Numbered from the stretch's first letter, positions 1 to 10,345 are shown. The stretch: DNA of 64,000 bases from Marinobacter azerbaijanicus (GCF_030250645.1 NZ_JASSVS010000002.1:1-64000), one strand, 5' to 3'. Made by a program: numbers and translations. Notes: a model not told the origin generated them from the letters alone.

Positions 1-5
1 TCAAC

Positions 6-17
6 TTTTTAAAGAGC
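6..17 (-). promoter_or_regulatory. boxA-like antitermination site of an rRNA leader
   Basis: Read on the minus strand this is GCTCTTTAAAAA, close to the boxA consensus TGCTCTTTAACAA that binds NusB/NusE in rRNA operon leaders. It lies about 30 bases downstream of the proximal rRNA-type promoter and points off the left edge of the window. The rRNA genes themselves are not visible, so the link to an rrn operon is inferred. Confidence 0.55.
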
Positions 18-46
18 GTTCGGGGCTTGCCCGATCAAGGTGGCGT

Positions 47-74
47 ATTCTACATCGAATCACCGCCTTGTCAA
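47..74 (-). promoter_or_regulatory. rRNA-type sigma70 promoter, proximal copy
   Basis: On the minus strand a perfect -35 TTGACA (74-69) is followed by a 16-base spacer and -10 TAGAAT (52-47), then a discriminator. The 16-base spacer is typical of strong stable-RNA promoters. Upstream of the -35 (75-118) is an A/T-rich stretch that could act as an UP element. It fires leftwards out of the window, towards a boxA. Confidence 0.7.
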
Positions 75-178
75 CCGCTTTCTGAAGAATTTAAAAACTC
101 GAAATCTTCAATTAATTCAAACGGTTGTCTTTCAATTTCTGACCCGCCTCAGTGGCGTGTCCCTCGAAAGAGATGCGT

Positions 179-206
179 ATTCTACAGAGCTCACTTGAGG
201 TGTCAA
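179..206 (-). promoter_or_regulatory. rRNA-type sigma70 promoter, distal copy
   Basis: A second minus-strand promoter with the same design: TTGACA (206-201), 16-base spacer, TAGAAT (184-179). It lies about 130 bases upstream of the proximal copy and just downstream of the purT stop codon. Tandem promoters of this form usually drive rRNA operons. Confidence 0.65.
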
Positions 207-246
207 CGGTTCGTTATAACTTTTTCAACAAACCGGCGACTTAACG

Positions 247-1452
247 TCAGAATTCGGTTTTCACCGCAGCCGCTGCCCGGCTGGCTTTTTCTCTTGCCTC
301 ACTAATGGAGCCGCCTGTTGCCAATGCAACACCCATTCTGCGACGCCCCTTCAGCTCGGGCTTTCCGAAGAGCCTTAAATAAGTATCCGGCTCCGCCAAT
401 GCATTTTCAAGGCCCGTATAGACAACCGAATCCGAATTTCCCTCAGGAAGGATCACCGCAGATGCCGACGGCCCCTGCTGACGTATGGCCGGTATCGGCA
501 ACCCCAATATTGCACGGGCATGCAGGGCGAATTCAGACAGATCCTGCGATACCAATGTCACCAAGCCGGTATCGTGGGGGCGCGGTGACACTTCGGAGAA
601 CCAGACCTGGTCATCCCGCACAAAAAGTTCGACACCATAGACACCATAACCACCCAGATCCGTAACAACAGCCTCGGCTATCTGCCGGGATCGGCTCAAT
701 GCCTTTTCACTCATTGGTTGCGGCTGCCAGGACTCACGATAGTCCCCATCTTCCTGGCGATGCCCAATGGGGTCGCAGAATGTAATGCCGCCCCGGTGCT
801 TTACCGTCAACAGGGTTATTTCATAGTCGAAGTCCACAAACCCCTCGACGATAACACGACCTTTTCCGGCACGGCCTCCCGTCTGGGCGTAATCCCAGGC
901 CGCCTTAACATCTCCAGGCGTCTTTACTGTGCTCTGCCCCTTCCCGGACGAACTCATGACCGGCTTGACCACCAGGGGAAGGCCGATTTCTTCCACTGCG
1001 GCAATATAGTCGTCCCTGGATTCGGCGAAGCGGTAAGGCGAGGTGGGAAGTCCAAGCTCCTCCGCCGCCAGACGACGGATGCCCTCACGATTCATGGTCA
1101 GGTTCACAGCCCTGGCTGTTGGAATCACCCGATAGCCTTCACTTTCCAGTTTCACCAGTTCCGGGGTAGCGATGGCCTCGATTTCCGGCACGATGAGGTT
1201 GGGCCGCTCCTCCTCAATGACGCGACGAAGTGCTGCCCCATCCAGCATATCCACAACGTGGCTACGGTGGGCCACCTGCATGGCTGGCGCGTTGGCGTAA
1301 CGGTCGACAGCGATAACCTCGACGCCGAACCGCTGAAGCTCGATAACCACTTCCTTGCCCAATTCGCCGGAACCACAGAAAAGCACCCGATAGGCGTTAT
1401 CCTTGAGCGGGGTTCCTATGTTTACGGATTCAGCTGCAACCGTGTCGGGCAT
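247..1452 (-). CDS. purT: phosphoribosylglycinamide formyltransferase 2 (formate-dependent)
   Basis: PurT makes formylglycinamide ribonucleotide from GAR, formate and ATP, the folate-independent form of the third step of purine synthesis in the cytoplasm. The 401-residue length fits the family. The order is a pre-ATP-grasp fold with a nucleotide-binding loop (GSGELGKE, near residue 28), an ATP-grasp domain with [12 protein letters not shown] in the glycine-rich loop, and the metal-binding [10 protein letters not shown] near residue 290. It is the last gene of a leftward run and ends about 40 bases from the rRNA-type promoter. The start at 1452 keeps the usual family N-terminus. Confidence 0.95.
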   Translation of the reverse strand: MPDTVAAESVNIGTPLKDNAYRVLFCGSGELGKEVVIELQRFGVEVIAVDRYANAPAMQVAHRSHVVDMLDGAALRRVIEEERPNLIVPEIEAIATPELVKLESEGYRVIPTARAVNLTMNREGIRRLAAEELGLPTSPYRFAESRDDYIAAVEEIGLPLVVKPVMSSSGKGQSTVKTPGDVKAAWDYAQTGGRAGKGRVIVEGFVDFDYEITLLTVKHRGGITFCDPIGHRQEDGDYRESWQPQPMSEKALSRSRQIAEAVVTDLGGYGVYGVELFVRDDQVWFSEVSPRPHDTGLVTLVSQDLSEFALHARAILGLPIPAIRQQGPSASAVILPEGNSDSVVYTGLENALAEPDTYLRLFGKPELKGRRRMGVALATGGSISEAREKASRAAAAVKTEF

Positions 1453-1469
1453 GCTTTCTGGTCCTTTCT

Positions 1470-1655
1470 TTAATGGATCATTACTTTTTCTTCGCGAAGG
1501 GCAACCTTTTCCAGCACCTCCCGACGCTCTTCGTCACTCAGCCGCGGCCACTGCATGATCTCGTCACTGGTTCGCTGGCAACCGACACACACATCGTTTT
1601 CATCCAGCGCACAGATACTGACGCACGGCGACGACACCCTGTCCCTGCGACTCAC
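1470..1655 (-). CDS. DUF1289 small cysteine-containing protein
   Basis: A 61-residue protein with the DUF1289 pattern: [21 protein letters not shown], with four cysteines that look like a metal or iron-sulphur ligand set, then a helical [14 protein letters not shown] segment. Its biochemical role is not established. It overlaps the end of the upstream carbonic anhydrase gene by four bases (ATGA) and lies 17 bases before purT, so it is probably co-transcribed with both. Confidence 0.85.
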   Translation of the reverse strand: MSRRDRVSSPCVSICALDENDVCVGCQRTSDEIMQWPRLSDEERREVLEKVALREEKVMIH

Positions 1656-2185
1656 CGTTCTGGCTCGCAGGGCTTCAGAAGCTCAAGATAATTGCCGGCA
1701 TTCTTTACATAATGCGCGGCGCTCATCTCCAGCATCTTCTTCTGGCCGTCAGTCAGTTCCCGCTTTATCTTGCCCGGAGAACCCACCACCATAGAACCGT
1801 CCGGCACTTCCATGCCTTCCGGTATCAGGGTATTGGCGCCAATCAGGCAGTGCTTGCCGATTTTGGCGCCGTTCAGTACAACCGCATTGATGCCAATCAG
1901 TGAAAAGTCGCCGATTTCACAGCCATGCAACATCACCTTGTGCCCGACCGTCACCCCTTTGCCAAGGGTAAGCGGGATTCCAGGATCGGTATGCAGAACC
2001 GAGCCGTCCTGAACATTGGTTTCCGGGCCGATGGTGATCAGTTCGTTATCACCACGAATAACCACGTTAAACCACACACTGGCCTTATCCATCAGCTTGA
2101 CGCTGCCAACGATGGTTGAATTGTCAGCGACGAACTGGCCGTCTCCTTCCAGTTCGGGTTTTCGGTCACCAAGCTCATAGAACAT
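1652..2185 (-). CDS. gamma-class carbonic anhydrase family protein
   Basis: This 177-residue protein is a left-handed beta-helix of hexapeptide repeats. Histidines in VLHTDPG and in [14 protein letters not shown] match the three metal ligands of gamma carbonic anhydrases, and [12 protein letters not shown] is the usual C-terminal motif. Family members are trimers binding Zn or Fe; many of this short YrdA/PaaY type have weak or unproven hydratase activity. I chose the ATG at 2185 because AGGAGG lies just before it; an earlier in-frame start would run into the Nudix gene. It follows that gene by one base. Confidence 0.9.
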   Translation of the reverse strand: MFYELGDRKPELEGDGQFVADNSTIVGSVKLMDKASVWFNVVIRGDNELITIGPETNVQDGSVLHTDPGIPLTLGKGVTVGHKVMLHGCEIGDFSLIGINAVVLNGAKIGKHCLIGANTLIPEGMEVPDGSMVVGSPGKIKRELTDGQKKMLEMSAAHYVKNAGNYLELLKPCEPER

Positions 2186-2186
2186 G

Positions 2187-2774
2187 TCAGCCTCCTTGAG
2201 GGGGTTCGAGAAGATCAATACCGGCATCGTATACGGCATTCAGAAAATCGACCAGCACAACGGCCGACAGCCCCCAGATCTGATAGCGCTCCCAACGGTA
2301 GCAGGGCACGTAAAACGTATTATTGAGAAAATTCAACGGGTCGGTCCGGTGGCGCTTGTCCTCCAGAAAAAACTCAACAGGGACCTTGAATATACTTTCA
2401 ATTTCCGCGGGATTTGCGGTCAACGGGTGATCGCCGGGTATGACACCAACGTATGGAGTAACCAGTATTTGGTGAAGCGACATCACCTGGCTGAGCGGTG
2501 CAATCAACTGAACCTGCTCCGGAGGCAGCCCGATTTCCTCGTGGGTTTCCCTGAGTGCCGTCGCGGCGATTGATTCGTCTTCAGGGTCACGCCGTCCTCC
2601 CGGGAAAGATACCTGACCCCGGTGAGTACTCAGGTTTTCAGACCTCAGGGTAAATACGATTTCGGGATTATCATGATCATCGGTCACAGGAACCAGCACA
2701 CCCGCTTCGGGGTAATCCAGTGTCAATAAGCGGGGAACATAACCTGAAAGGCGTTTGGTAAGAAGATCGCGCAA
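2187..2774 (-). CDS. Nudix hydrolase, CoA pyrophosphatase (NudL/YeaB) type
   Basis: A 195-residue Nudix protein. The Nudix box reads from [10 protein letters not shown] to [11 protein letters not shown], around residues 60-85, with the REXXEE catalytic glutamates present. The preceding [17 protein letters not shown] segment is typical of the CoA-pyrophosphatase subgroup, which splits CoA and its derivatives into phosphopantetheine and 3',5'-ADP. The start codon is TTG at 2774, with GGAG about nine bases upstream. It heads a leftward operon with the carbonic anhydrase, DUF1289 and purT genes. The substrate is inferred from subfamily pattern only. Confidence 0.87.
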   Translation of the reverse strand: MRDLLTKRLSGYVPRLLTLDYPEAGVLVPVTDDHDNPEIVFTLRSENLSTHRGQVSFPGGRRDPEDESIAATALRETHEEIGLPPEQVQLIAPLSQVMSLHQILVTPYVGVIPGDHPLTANPAEIESIFKVPVEFFLEDKRHRTDPLNFLNNTFYVPCYRWERYQIWGLSAVVLVDFLNAVYDAGIDLLEPPQGG

Positions 2775-2873
2775 AACACGGCTCCGTTTTTACATCTGGC
2801 TATTGAATGAAACGCCGGCAGCACGGATAGTTACACTTGCTACCAAAAACTTGTCCAGTATACGGTGAAATGA

Positions 2874-3425
2874 ATGAAATACTGCAGCACATGCGGCCAT
2901 CCTGTCGAACAGCGCGTCCCTGAAGGCGACAATCGTCACCGTTATGTGTGCATAAGCTGCGAGACCATACATTACCAGAACCCCCGCATTGTCGCGGGAA
3001 CGGTTCCGGTCTGGCAGGGGAAAATTCTGCTGTGCCGCAGAGCCATCGAACCCCGTTACGGTTACTGGACCCTGCCTGCAGGGTTCATGGAAAACTCGGA
3101 AACCACCCTTGAAGCGGCCACCCGGGAAACCTGGGAAGAAGCGCTGGCCGAAGTCACCGTCGACAACCTCTACACCATCATTCATGTGCCGCATATTGAT
3201 CAGGTCCACATGTTCTACCGGGCAACCCTTACCAGCGAAAATTTCGGTGCTGGCGAGGAGTCCCTGGAAACCAGGCTGTTCGCCCTGGAGGATATCCCCT
3301 GGGATGAGATTTCTTTTCCAACGGTTCGTCGCACCCTGGAGCTCTACGTGGAAGACGTTCAGAAGGAACACTTCCCGGTGCATGTAGACGATATCCGCTA
3401 TAGCATGAAGCCTCAGGGACGGTAG
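2874..3425 (+). CDS. Nudix hydrolase with N-terminal zinc ribbon
   Basis: A 183-residue protein with two parts. An N-terminal zinc ribbon (CSTCGHP and CISCETIHY, residues 4-30) precedes a Nudix domain whose box runs from PAGFMENSE to RETWEEALAEV (about 65-90). Zinc-ribbon Nudix proteins of this size are related to, but shorter than, NADH pyrophosphatase NudC; the natural substrate is not clear from sequence. It is divergent from the preceding Nudix gene, leaving about 100 bases for both promoters. Confidence 0.88.
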   Translation: MKYCSTCGHPVEQRVPEGDNRHRYVCISCETIHYQNPRIVAGTVPVWQGKILLCRRAIEPRYGYWTLPAGFMENSETTLEAATRETWEEALAEVTVDNLYTIIHVPHIDQVHMFYRATLTSENFGAGEESLETRLFALEDIPWDEISFPTVRRTLELYVEDVQKEHFPVHVDDIRYSMKPQGR

Positions 3426-3432
3426 TCGGTCG

Positions 3433-3744
3433 CTAGAGCTCCTCCATGCGAAACACTTCGTAGGCTGGCTCCTCGTAGGGATGTGACCTCTTCAACGCCT
3501 GCACGGCAGACCTGATAAGCTCATCCCTGCAAACCAGCTCCACGCGAAACTCCTCTACGTGCTCCACCTCTCCGGTCTGCCCCAGGAATGGCTTGCTGCC
3601 ATCGAGAGGACGGAACTGCCCCTGCCCCTTACACTGCCATGCGCAACAGTCGTAGTCTCCAATACGGCCCGCGCCAGACTCGAACAGAGCGTCTTTGGTA
3701 ACTTCGAGGTGGCTCTCCGGAACGAAATAACACATCTTGTACAT
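3433..3744 (-). CDS. NIF3/YqfO-like small protein
   Basis: A 103-residue protein with the ferredoxin-like fold region found as an insert in NIF3/YqfO proteins and as a stand-alone gene in Pseudomonads. Visible features are YFVPESHLEVTKDALFESGAG at the start, IGDYDCCAWQ in the middle and the signature RSHPYEEPAYEVF at the C-terminus. The function is unknown; stand-alone copies lack the dinuclear metal site of full NIF3. GGAGGG lies about six bases before the ATG. It converges on the zinc-ribbon Nudix gene, the two stops being 8 bases apart. Confidence 0.8.
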   Translation of the reverse strand: MYKMCYFVPESHLEVTKDALFESGAGRIGDYDCCAWQCKGQGQFRPLDGSKPFLGQTGEVEHVEEFRVELVCRDELIRSAVQALKRSHPYEEPAYEVFRMEEL

Positions 3745-3845
3745 GACCCATTCCCTCCAATAAATTGCCGTTACTCGGGCTCATTAATGTAAGTTTCGGC
3801 ACCGCAGTTGCGGATATTTTTTGTACAGATTAAGCAGTTAGCTAC

Positions 3846-4058
3846 TTACCCACAGAATCTGTGGATAACTCTGGGGAAAGTTTTTGGGAACATGCCTCCA
3901 TCCCCCGTAATTACTGCACTTTCGTTAAATTGGCGACAAATTCACCTACTTAATTAAATTCTTATTTTTCAGTATGTTATGAACATTGCACAAAAAATGA
4001 ACCTGAACCCAGCGCTTTGTTCACTGAACGCACAACAACGCGATCAGAATGTGCATAA
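3846..4058. promoter_or_regulatory. cluster of DnaA-box-like sites in an AT-rich gap
   Basis: The gene-free stretch 3745-4140 is AT-rich compared with its surroundings. It holds TTACCCACA at 3846-3854, TTATCCACA on the minus strand at 3868-3860 (the two face each other across five bases) and TTATGCACA on the minus strand at 4058-4050. Two of the three fit TTATNCACA exactly. Between them lies an A/T-rich block (about 3945-3975). This could be a chromosomal DnaA-binding locus, or chance in an AT-rich gap. Promoters for the leftward NIF3-like gene should also lie here. Confidence 0.35.
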
Positions 4059-4140
4059 ACTATTTTAGTCAAGGGGATTTTCGCACTTATAAACAAAAAT
4101 TTCCCTTGAAAACCGCCAAAATTTCACGACCCCGAAAACG

Positions 4141-4190
4141 AAAAAACCGGCTCGGGACCCGTCACCTTTTTTGGTGCGTCCAGAGCCGGC
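4141..4190 (-). terminator. intrinsic terminator of purL
   Basis: On the minus strand CCGGCTC (4189-4183) pairs with GAGCCGG (4153-4147) and is followed directly by six T (4146-4141). A smaller CACC/GGTG stem sits inside the loop. It starts about 20 bases after the purL stop codon. Confidence 0.8.
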
Positions 4191-4210
4191 TGATCATTCC
4201 TCGGAAAGGC

Positions 4211-7200
4211 CTAGCCGAACCAGCGCCTTGCATTACGGAACATGCGTATCCAAGGTGCATCCTCCCCCCACTCCCGGGGGTGCCAGGAGTGCTGTGAGGT
4301 GCGGAAAACCCGCTCGGGGTGGGGCATCATGATGGTGACACGGCCATCCCTGGTGGTAACACCCGTGATACCCGCTTCAGAACCATTGGGGTTGTAGGGA
4401 TAGCGGGTGGTGACATCGCCACGGTTATCCACATAGCGCAGAGCAACCAGCTCATTGTCGCTGAGTTGGTCCGCAGACGTGCCGGAGGCAAACTCAACCC
4501 GCCCCTCACCGTGCGCAACTGCGATCGGCATCCTGGACCCCGCCATACCATCCATGAACTTGGAAGGAGAGGCGGTTACCTCTGCCATCACCAGCCTCGC
4601 TTCAAACTGTTCCGACTGATTGCGAACGAAGCGGGGCCAGCCCTCACTACCGGGAATCAATTCATGCAGGTTCGATAGCATCTGACAACCATTACAAACA
4701 CCCAGAGCCAGAGTGTCAGGTCGGTTGAAGAACGCGGCAAACTGGTCGCGAACCCGGTCACTGAACAGAATTGACTTGGCCCATCCCTCACCGGCGCCCA
4801 GCACATCACCATATGAGAAACCGCCACAGGCCACCAGGCTGTTGAAGCCTTCCAGGGAAACACGGCCTGACAACAGGTCACTCATGTGAACATCCACGGA
4901 CTCGAAACCGGCACGGTCAAACGCTGCGGCCATTTCAACCTGACCATTGACGCCCTGCTCCCGCAAAACAGCAATCCTTGGCCGCGCGCCCTTGTTGATA
5001 TAAGGGGCAGTGATATCGTCATTGACATCAAATGTCAGTTTCGCGTGAAGGCCCGGGTCGTCAGCATCAAGGAGGTTGTCGAATTCCTCCTGTGCGCAAT
5101 CGGCATTGTCACGAAGGGACTGTACCCGGTAGCTGGTTTCCGCCCACAGGCGCTGCAGATCGGTGCGTGGCCGGACAATTACTTCCTCACCCTCGAAGGT
5201 GTAGCGAATACAGTCGTCCTGGTTAAGAGTGCCGACAACGGAGGTATGGTCACCAAGACCAGCCGCCGAGAACTGCTGGAGGACAAAGCCTGTGTCCTCA
5301 CGACGAACCTGGATGACTGCGCCGAGTTCCTCATTGAAAAGCTCCCGGGGAAACTGGGAGGAATCCTCTGCCAGGCCATCCAGCTTGATATCAATGCCAC
5401 TACGCGCAGCAAAGCTCATCTCCGCCAGGGTCACGAACAGACCGCCATCCGACCGGTCGTGGTATGCCAGCAGCTTGCCATCCGCATTCAGCCCCTGAAT
5501 CACAGCGAAGAATGCTTTGATATCCTCCGGGTCATCCAGATCTGGAGCAACCGCGCCCATCTGCCGGTAAACCTGCGCCAGCGCAGACCCACCCAGACGG
5601 TTCTGCCCTGCCGCCAGATCAATCAGGATCAGGTCTGTCTCACCGGCGTCGACTGCCAGTTGCGGCGTCAGTGTTCTGTCGACATCCGTCACCGGCGCGA
5701 AGCCACTGATGATCAACGACAGGGGTGAAGTCACACTCTTCTGCTCCCCTCCATCTTCTTCCCAGACGGTTTTCATGGACATGGAGTCTTTGCCCACCGG
5801 AATGGTAATGCCCAGTGCGGGGCACAGTTCCATGCCCACAGCGCGAACCGTTTCGTAGAGGTTCTCATCCTCTCCGGGGTGACCCGCTGCTGCCATCCAG
5901 TTAGCGGACAGACGGATGTCGGACAGCCTTGCGATGGGCGCCGCAGCCAGGTTGGTAATGACTTCGCCAACCGCCATGCGACCGGACGCCGGCGCATCAA
6001 TGACCGCAACAGGAGTTCGCTCTCCCATGGCCATGGCTTCGCCGGTTTTCACATCAAAAGACGTTGAGGTAACCGCCACGTCGCTGACCGGCACCTGCCA
6101 GGGACCGGCCATCTGATCCCGGGCCACGAGACCGGTGATGGTCCTGTCGCCAATGGTGATCAGAAAGCTCTTGGAGCCCACTGACGGAAGCCTCAGGACG
6201 CGGTTGACGGCATCCTGCAGGTCGATTTTGCTGGAATCAAAAATGGGCTTGGTGAAGGAGGCGCGGGAAACACTCCGGTGCATCCTGGGGGGCTTGCCAA
6301 AAAGCACGTCCATCGGAAGATCCACCGGACGGTCATCAAAGTAGGAGTCGCCCAGTTCAAGATGGTGCTCCTCGGTAGCCTCACCGATCACCGCATAGGG
6401 ACAACGCTCGCGGCGGCAGAGCGCATCGAACCTGTCCAGGTTCTCGGGAGCAACGGCCATCACATAGCGCTCCTGGGATTCGTTGCACCAGATTTCCAGA
6501 GGCGACATGCCCGGCTCATCACTGGGGATGTCCCGCAGCTCAAAACGGCCACCACGGCCGCCGTCTTTCACCAGCTCCGGCATGGCATTGGAAAGCCCGC
6601 CGGCGCCCACGTCGTGGATGAAGCAGATGGGATTGTCGTCACCCATCTGCCAGCAACGGTCAATCACTTCCTGACAGCGGCGCTCCATTTCCGGGTTGTC
6701 ACGCTGAACCGAAGCAAAGTCCAGGTTTTCATTACTGGACCCGGAATCCATGGAAGACGCAGCACCACCACCGAGACCAATCAGCATGGAAGGTCCGCCG
6801 AGGACAATCAGCTTGGCGCCCACCGGGATGTTACCTTTCTCTACATGGCTGGCGCGGATATTACCCAGACCACCGGCAATCATGATGGGCTTGTGGTAGC
6901 CACGGACCTCTTCGCCATCGGCGCCCGGCACCAGCTCTTCAAACGTCCGGAAATAGCCGGTCAGGTTCGGTCGCCCGAATTCGTTATTGAAAGCCGCGCC
7001 GCCAATGGGGCCTTCAATCATGATATCCAGTGGTGAGGCAATCCTGTCTGGCTTGCCATATCCCAGCTCCCAGGGCTGCGGATCATCCGGAATGTTCAGG
7101 TTGGAAACCGTAAACCCGGTCAGTCCCGCCTTGGGCTTGGAACCTCGGCCGGTGGCCCCTTCGTCCCGGATTTCGCCACCAGAACCGGTCGCGGCACCGG

Positions 7201-8116
7201 CTGCCGGAGCGATTGCCGTGGGATGGTTATGGGTTTCCACCTTCATCAGAATGTGAATATCTTCTTCGTGATAGCGATACACACCGGATTCCGGTTCCGG
7301 AAAGAATCGGCCACCACGGCTGCCGGCAATCACCGACGCGTTGTCCTTGTAGGCGGAGAGGACCCCTTCGCTGTTCATTTCAAAGGTGTTACGGATCATG
7401 GCAAACAAGGACTTTTCCTGGCCCTCACCGTCAATATCCCAGGACGCATTGAAAATCTTGTGACGGCAATGCTCCGAGTTGGCCTGGGCGAACATCATCA
7501 GCTCAACATCGGTGGGGTCCCGTTCGAGATCGGAGAACGACTTCACCAGGTAATCAATTTCGTCCTCGGCCAGCGCCAGCCCCAGGGAGCGGTTGGCCTC
7601 AACCAGTGCTTCGCGCCCGCCTGAAAGCACCGGGACACGATTGAGTGTTCGCGGCTCATCAGTGTGGAACAGCAGCTCCGCACCGCCCATCTCGTGGAAG
7701 ACTTTCTGGGTCATGCGGTCATGGAGCAGTGCCGCAATCTTCTCTCGCTGCGCCAGCCCCAGCTTGCGGCCTGCCTTTATATAGTAGGCCGTACCGCGCT
7801 CGATCCGCCGGATCTGCCGCAATCCACAATTGCGGGCAATGTCCGTGGCCTTGCTGGACCAGGGTGACAGGGTGCCAGGACGAGGAACGACCAGAAAAAG
7901 CACACCCTCCGGTTCTTCAGCGGGCACACTGGGCCCATAAGTCAACAGCCGGTCGAGAACCACCTCATCCGATTCCGAAAGCGGGGATTCAAGATCCGTG
8001 AAGTGCATGAACTCGGCATACACATGCTCCACCTCCGGAACGATGTCCTGGATGCGGGTGTGCAGCTTGCGGGAGCGGAAGGGCGAGAGCGCAGGAGCGC
8101 CGCGAAGTTCAAGCAT
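4211..8116 (-). CDS. purL: phosphoribosylformylglycinamidine synthase, large single-chain form
   Basis: PurL converts FGAR, glutamine and ATP to FGAM, the fourth step of purine synthesis. The 1301-residue length is that of the single-polypeptide gammaproteobacterial enzyme. The order is an N-terminal PurS-like domain, linker, two AIRS-type ATP-binding halves ([13 protein letters not shown] near residue 300; [12 protein letters not shown] in the second half) and a C-terminal glutaminase with nucleophile cysteine in [10 protein letters not shown] and MPHPERVFR near the end. I chose ATG 8116 (MLELRGAP), the usual family N-terminus. It is divergent from mltF, as in many gammaproteobacteria. Confidence 0.96.
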   Translation of the reverse strand: MLELRGAPALSPFRSRKLHTRIQDIVPEVEHVYAEFMHFTDLESPLSESDEVVLDRLLTYGPSVPAEEPEGVLFLVVPRPGTLSPWSSKATDIARNCGLRQIRRIERGTAYYIKAGRKLGLAQREKIAALLHDRMTQKVFHEMGGAELLFHTDEPRTLNRVPVLSGGREALVEANRSLGLALAEDEIDYLVKSFSDLERDPTDVELMMFAQANSEHCRHKIFNASWDIDGEGQEKSLFAMIRNTFEMNSEGVLSAYKDNASVIAGSRGGRFFPEPESGVYRYHEEDIHILMKVETHNHPTAIAPAAGAATGSGGEIRDEGATGRGSKPKAGLTGFTVSNLNIPDDPQPWELGYGKPDRIASPLDIMIEGPIGGAAFNNEFGRPNLTGYFRTFEELVPGADGEEVRGYHKPIMIAGGLGNIRASHVEKGNIPVGAKLIVLGGPSMLIGLGGGAASSMDSGSSNENLDFASVQRDNPEMERRCQEVIDRCWQMGDDNPICFIHDVGAGGLSNAMPELVKDGGRGGRFELRDIPSDEPGMSPLEIWCNESQERYVMAVAPENLDRFDALCRRERCPYAVIGEATEEHHLELGDSYFDDRPVDLPMDVLFGKPPRMHRSVSRASFTKPIFDSSKIDLQDAVNRVLRLPSVGSKSFLITIGDRTITGLVARDQMAGPWQVPVSDVAVTSTSFDVKTGEAMAMGERTPVAVIDAPASGRMAVGEVITNLAAAPIARLSDIRLSANWMAAAGHPGEDENLYETVRAVGMELCPALGITIPVGKDSMSMKTVWEEDGGEQKSVTSPLSLIISGFAPVTDVDRTLTPQLAVDAGETDLILIDLAAGQNRLGGSALAQVYRQMGAVAPDLDDPEDIKAFFAVIQGLNADGKLLAYHDRSDGGLFVTLAEMSFAARSGIDIKLDGLAEDSSQFPRELFNEELGAVIQVRREDTGFVLQQFSAAGLGDHTSVVGTLNQDDCIRYTFEGEEVIVRPRTDLQRLWAETSYRVQSLRDNADCAQEEFDNLLDADDPGLHAKLTFDVNDDITAPYINKGARPRIAVLREQGVNGQVEMAAAFDRAGFESVDVHMSDLLSGRVSLEGFNSLVACGGFSYGDVLGAGEGWAKSILFSDRVRDQFAAFFNRPDTLALGVCNGCQMLSNLHELIPGSEGWPRFVRNQSEQFEARLVMAEVTASPSKFMDGMAGSRMPIAVAHGEGRVEFASGTSADQLSDNELVALRYVDNRGDVTTRYPYNPNGSEAGITGVTTRDGRVTIMMPHPERVFRTSQHSWHPREWGEDAPWIRMFRNARRWFG

Positions 8117-8310
8117 GATCAAAACCTGTACGCGCGAAACTGGGAGCCGGGGCACGCATCCTGTGTCGCCTGAGGGTCAGGTAACAGGGAAATGCCGGCA
8201 GTCTGAAAGGCCGCAATGATACTCGAAACGACGTTCGGGATACAGCGTCAAAAGACCATAACCGACCCCGTCCATTTAACATTGTTTTGCACATTAAATG
8301 ATCACTTCCA

Positions 8311-8339
8311 TTGACCGGCCAACTCCGACCGGGGATTAT
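8311..8339 (+). promoter_or_regulatory. predicted mltF promoter
   Basis: TTGACC at 8311-8316, a 17-base spacer, then GATTAT at 8334-8339. It lies in the 249-base gap between divergent purL and mltF. The -10 box overlaps the earliest in-frame TTG (8339), which argues that translation starts further down at 8366. Confidence 0.5.
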
Positions 8340-8365
8340 TGGGGCTGAGACAGGGAGTTCAGGAT

Positions 8366-9883
8366 TTGCCACAAATTGATCGTCAACCATCGCGTCTAGC
8401 TCTTGCGGGGTACACCTGCCTGCTGGCTATTGCCCTGACAAACGCCGGGTGTACCAGGCCAAGCACGCTCCAGGAGATCCGCTCCGAGGGCGTGCTCCAT
8501 GTCATCACGCGTAACGCCCCTTCTGTTTACTACGAGGGCCGCGATGGCCCCACCGGTTATGATTACGAGCTCGCCCGCCTGTTTGCCGAGGACCTGGGTG
8601 TCAAGCTCAAGGTGCGGATTGCAGACGACAATACAGAAGTGCTTTCCGTGGTCGATCAGGACTACGCCCACATAGGGCTTGCCGGACTCTCCGCCCGCCC
8701 GGACTTTCCCGGACGGTATCACACGGTCTCCAATGGCATTGAGGCGGAATCGGTGGTGGTATATAACCGGGACACGGAGCGGCCCGAATCCGTAGATGAT
8801 CTACAGGGCCACACCCTTCATCTTGTTGCCGACAGTAATCACCAGCACCAACTGGAGCAGCTTCAGTCGGAAAACGAAGGCCTGCAATGGAAGGTTCATT
8901 CAGGGCTGGATGCCGCCGGCATTCTGGCACGGGTAGAATCCGGCGAGTATCCGTTGGCCATCGTTTCGTCCAACGAACTGGAGCTGAACCATGTGTTTTT
9001 CCCGATGGTAAAAAAAGCTTTCAGTATCGGCAATCCGGAAGACCTTTTGTGGCTTTTCCCGGGGGAACAGGACCAGACACTGGCCAGGGCTGCTGAGGAT
9101 TTTATCGCAGAGTTGAGAGAAAGCGGTGCCCTGGCGCAGATTTCGGAACGCTTCTACGGCCATCTGGACCGCCTGAATTACGTTGGCGCGCGCACGTTTG
9201 TGCATCATGTGGAGAACCGCCTTCCGAAATACGAAGACCTGTTCAAGGACTATGCCGCCAGCTACGATCTGGACTGGCGTCTGCTGGCAGCCATCGGCTA
9301 TCAGGAATCCCACTGGCGCCCCAACGCAGTGTCTCCCACCGGTGTTCGCGGCCTGATGATGTTGACGCGCACAACCGCCAAGCATATCGGCATCAAGAAC
9401 CGGCTTGACGTGAAGCAGAGTATCCAGGGCGGAGCCAAGTATTTCACCATGGTCCACCGCAAGGTCCCGGAACGCATCCCTGAACCTGACCGCACCTGGT
9501 TTGCCCTGGCCTCATACAACGTGGGCTGGGGCCACGTGGAGGATGCCCGCCGGCTGACCGAAGGTGCAGGTAAGGATCCCGACCGCTGGATGGACGTTAA
9601 AGAATTTCTGCCACTGTTAACCCAGAAAGAATGGTACTCAAAAACCCGGTTTGGATACGCCCGTGGGCACGAACCGGTTATCTATGTACAGAACATCCGC
9701 CGCTATTACGATGTGCTGGCCTGGATGACGGATTCAACGGAAACGGCAGAAGCTCCGCAGAAACCTTGGTTCAAAGACCTTGAGGGCATGGAAAAGATCA
9801 TCAGGCCCATCGTTACAGCGCCGGAGCGGGAAGCGCGTGCCAGCTTGCCCAGTGAGCTCGGCATGGTTCCTCCAACGCTATAG
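8366..9883 (+). CDS. mltF: membrane-bound lytic murein transglycosylase F
   Basis: MltF cleaves the MurNAc-GlcNAc bond of peptidoglycan with 1,6-anhydro ring formation, anchored in the outer membrane. A lipoprotein signal ends in LTNAGC, with the lipidated cysteine about 29 residues from the chosen start. A periplasmic solute-binding-like domain follows (about 35-260), then an SLT domain with catalytic glutamate in AIGYQESHWRPNAVSPTG and GLMMLT near residue 320. I prefer TTG 8366, with CAGGGAG about nine bases upstream; the other in-frame TTG at 8339 falls inside the predicted -10 box. The stop overlaps the convergent recX stop. Confidence 0.92.
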   Translation: MPQIDRQPSRLALAGYTCLLAIALTNAGCTRPSTLQEIRSEGVLHVITRNAPSVYYEGRDGPTGYDYELARLFAEDLGVKLKVRIADDNTEVLSVVDQDYAHIGLAGLSARPDFPGRYHTVSNGIEAESVVVYNRDTERPESVDDLQGHTLHLVADSNHQHQLEQLQSENEGLQWKVHSGLDAAGILARVESGEYPLAIVSSNELELNHVFFPMVKKAFSIGNPEDLLWLFPGEQDQTLARAAEDFIAELRESGALAQISERFYGHLDRLNYVGARTFVHHVENRLPKYEDLFKDYAASYDLDWRLLAAIGYQESHWRPNAVSPTGVRGLMMLTRTTAKHIGIKNRLDVKQSIQGGAKYFTMVHRKVPERIPEPDRTWFALASYNVGWGHVEDARRLTEGAGKDPDRWMDVKEFLPLLTQKEWYSKTRFGYARGHEPVIYVQNIRRYYDVLAWMTDSTETAEAPQKPWFKDLEGMEKIIRPIVTAPEREARASLPSELGMVPPTL

Positions 9884-10345
9884 CCGTCGCTCCAGAGCCG
9901 ATTCAACCTGGTCAGACGCAAACCCCCTTCGTGCCAGAAACCGTCCCTGGCGCGCCTTTTCATCCCAATCCTCACTGATATCACCAAGGCCAAATCGCTT
10001 TTCCCGCAATAGGGCCGCCCGCTCCGTCCACTCCGAATCGGTGATATCGCGGAGGCATTGAGGCGTCGAGTGGATTCCCCGCTGCTGGAGCTCTGCCAGA
10101 ATCCTGAGCGGCCCATAACCAAGATCCATGCGCTGACGGGCATAAACGTCGGCAAAACGCTCATCGTTCAACCAACCCTCAGCTTCGTAATCGTCCAGAA
10201 CCCGTTCAATTACGTCCGATTCAATCTTTCTCTGCCTCAGTTTCAGGGACAACTCCAGGCGACTGTGCTCCCTGCGGGCCAGCAGCCGTAACGCAGCAGA
10301 GCGGGCCCTGTAATCCTGATCGTCCTGATTTGATGCTTTTCCCAT
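9878..10345 (-). CDS. recX: regulatory protein RecX
   Basis: RecX binds RecA filaments and limits recombinase activity. The 155-residue, all-helical, basic sequence has the family marks: RLLARREHSRLEL near the N-terminus, GWLNDERFADVYARQR in the middle and a C-terminal FLARRGFASDQVESAL repeat. Start ATG 10345 is supported by GGGAAGAG about eight bases upstream. The gene is usually beside recA; recA is not in this neighbourhood, so recX is apparently unlinked here. It is convergent with mltF and shares the bases CTATAG at the two stops. Confidence 0.9.
   Translation of the reverse strand: MGKASNQDDQDYRARSAALRLLARREHSRLELSLKLRQRKIESDVIERVLDDYEAEGWLNDERFADVYARQRMDLGYGPLRILAELQQRGIHSTPQCLRDITDSEWTERAALLREKRFGLGDISEDWDEKARQGRFLARRGFASDQVESALERRL

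Noticed and set aside
3745-4140. Chromosomal replication origin
   Set aside because: DnaA-like boxes are present, but none of the usual origin neighbours (dnaA, dnaN, rpmH, gidA, parAB) is nearby.
4886-5728. 280-codon plus-strand frame inside purL
   Set aside because: Antisense to an intact purL, with no start-site or domain support.
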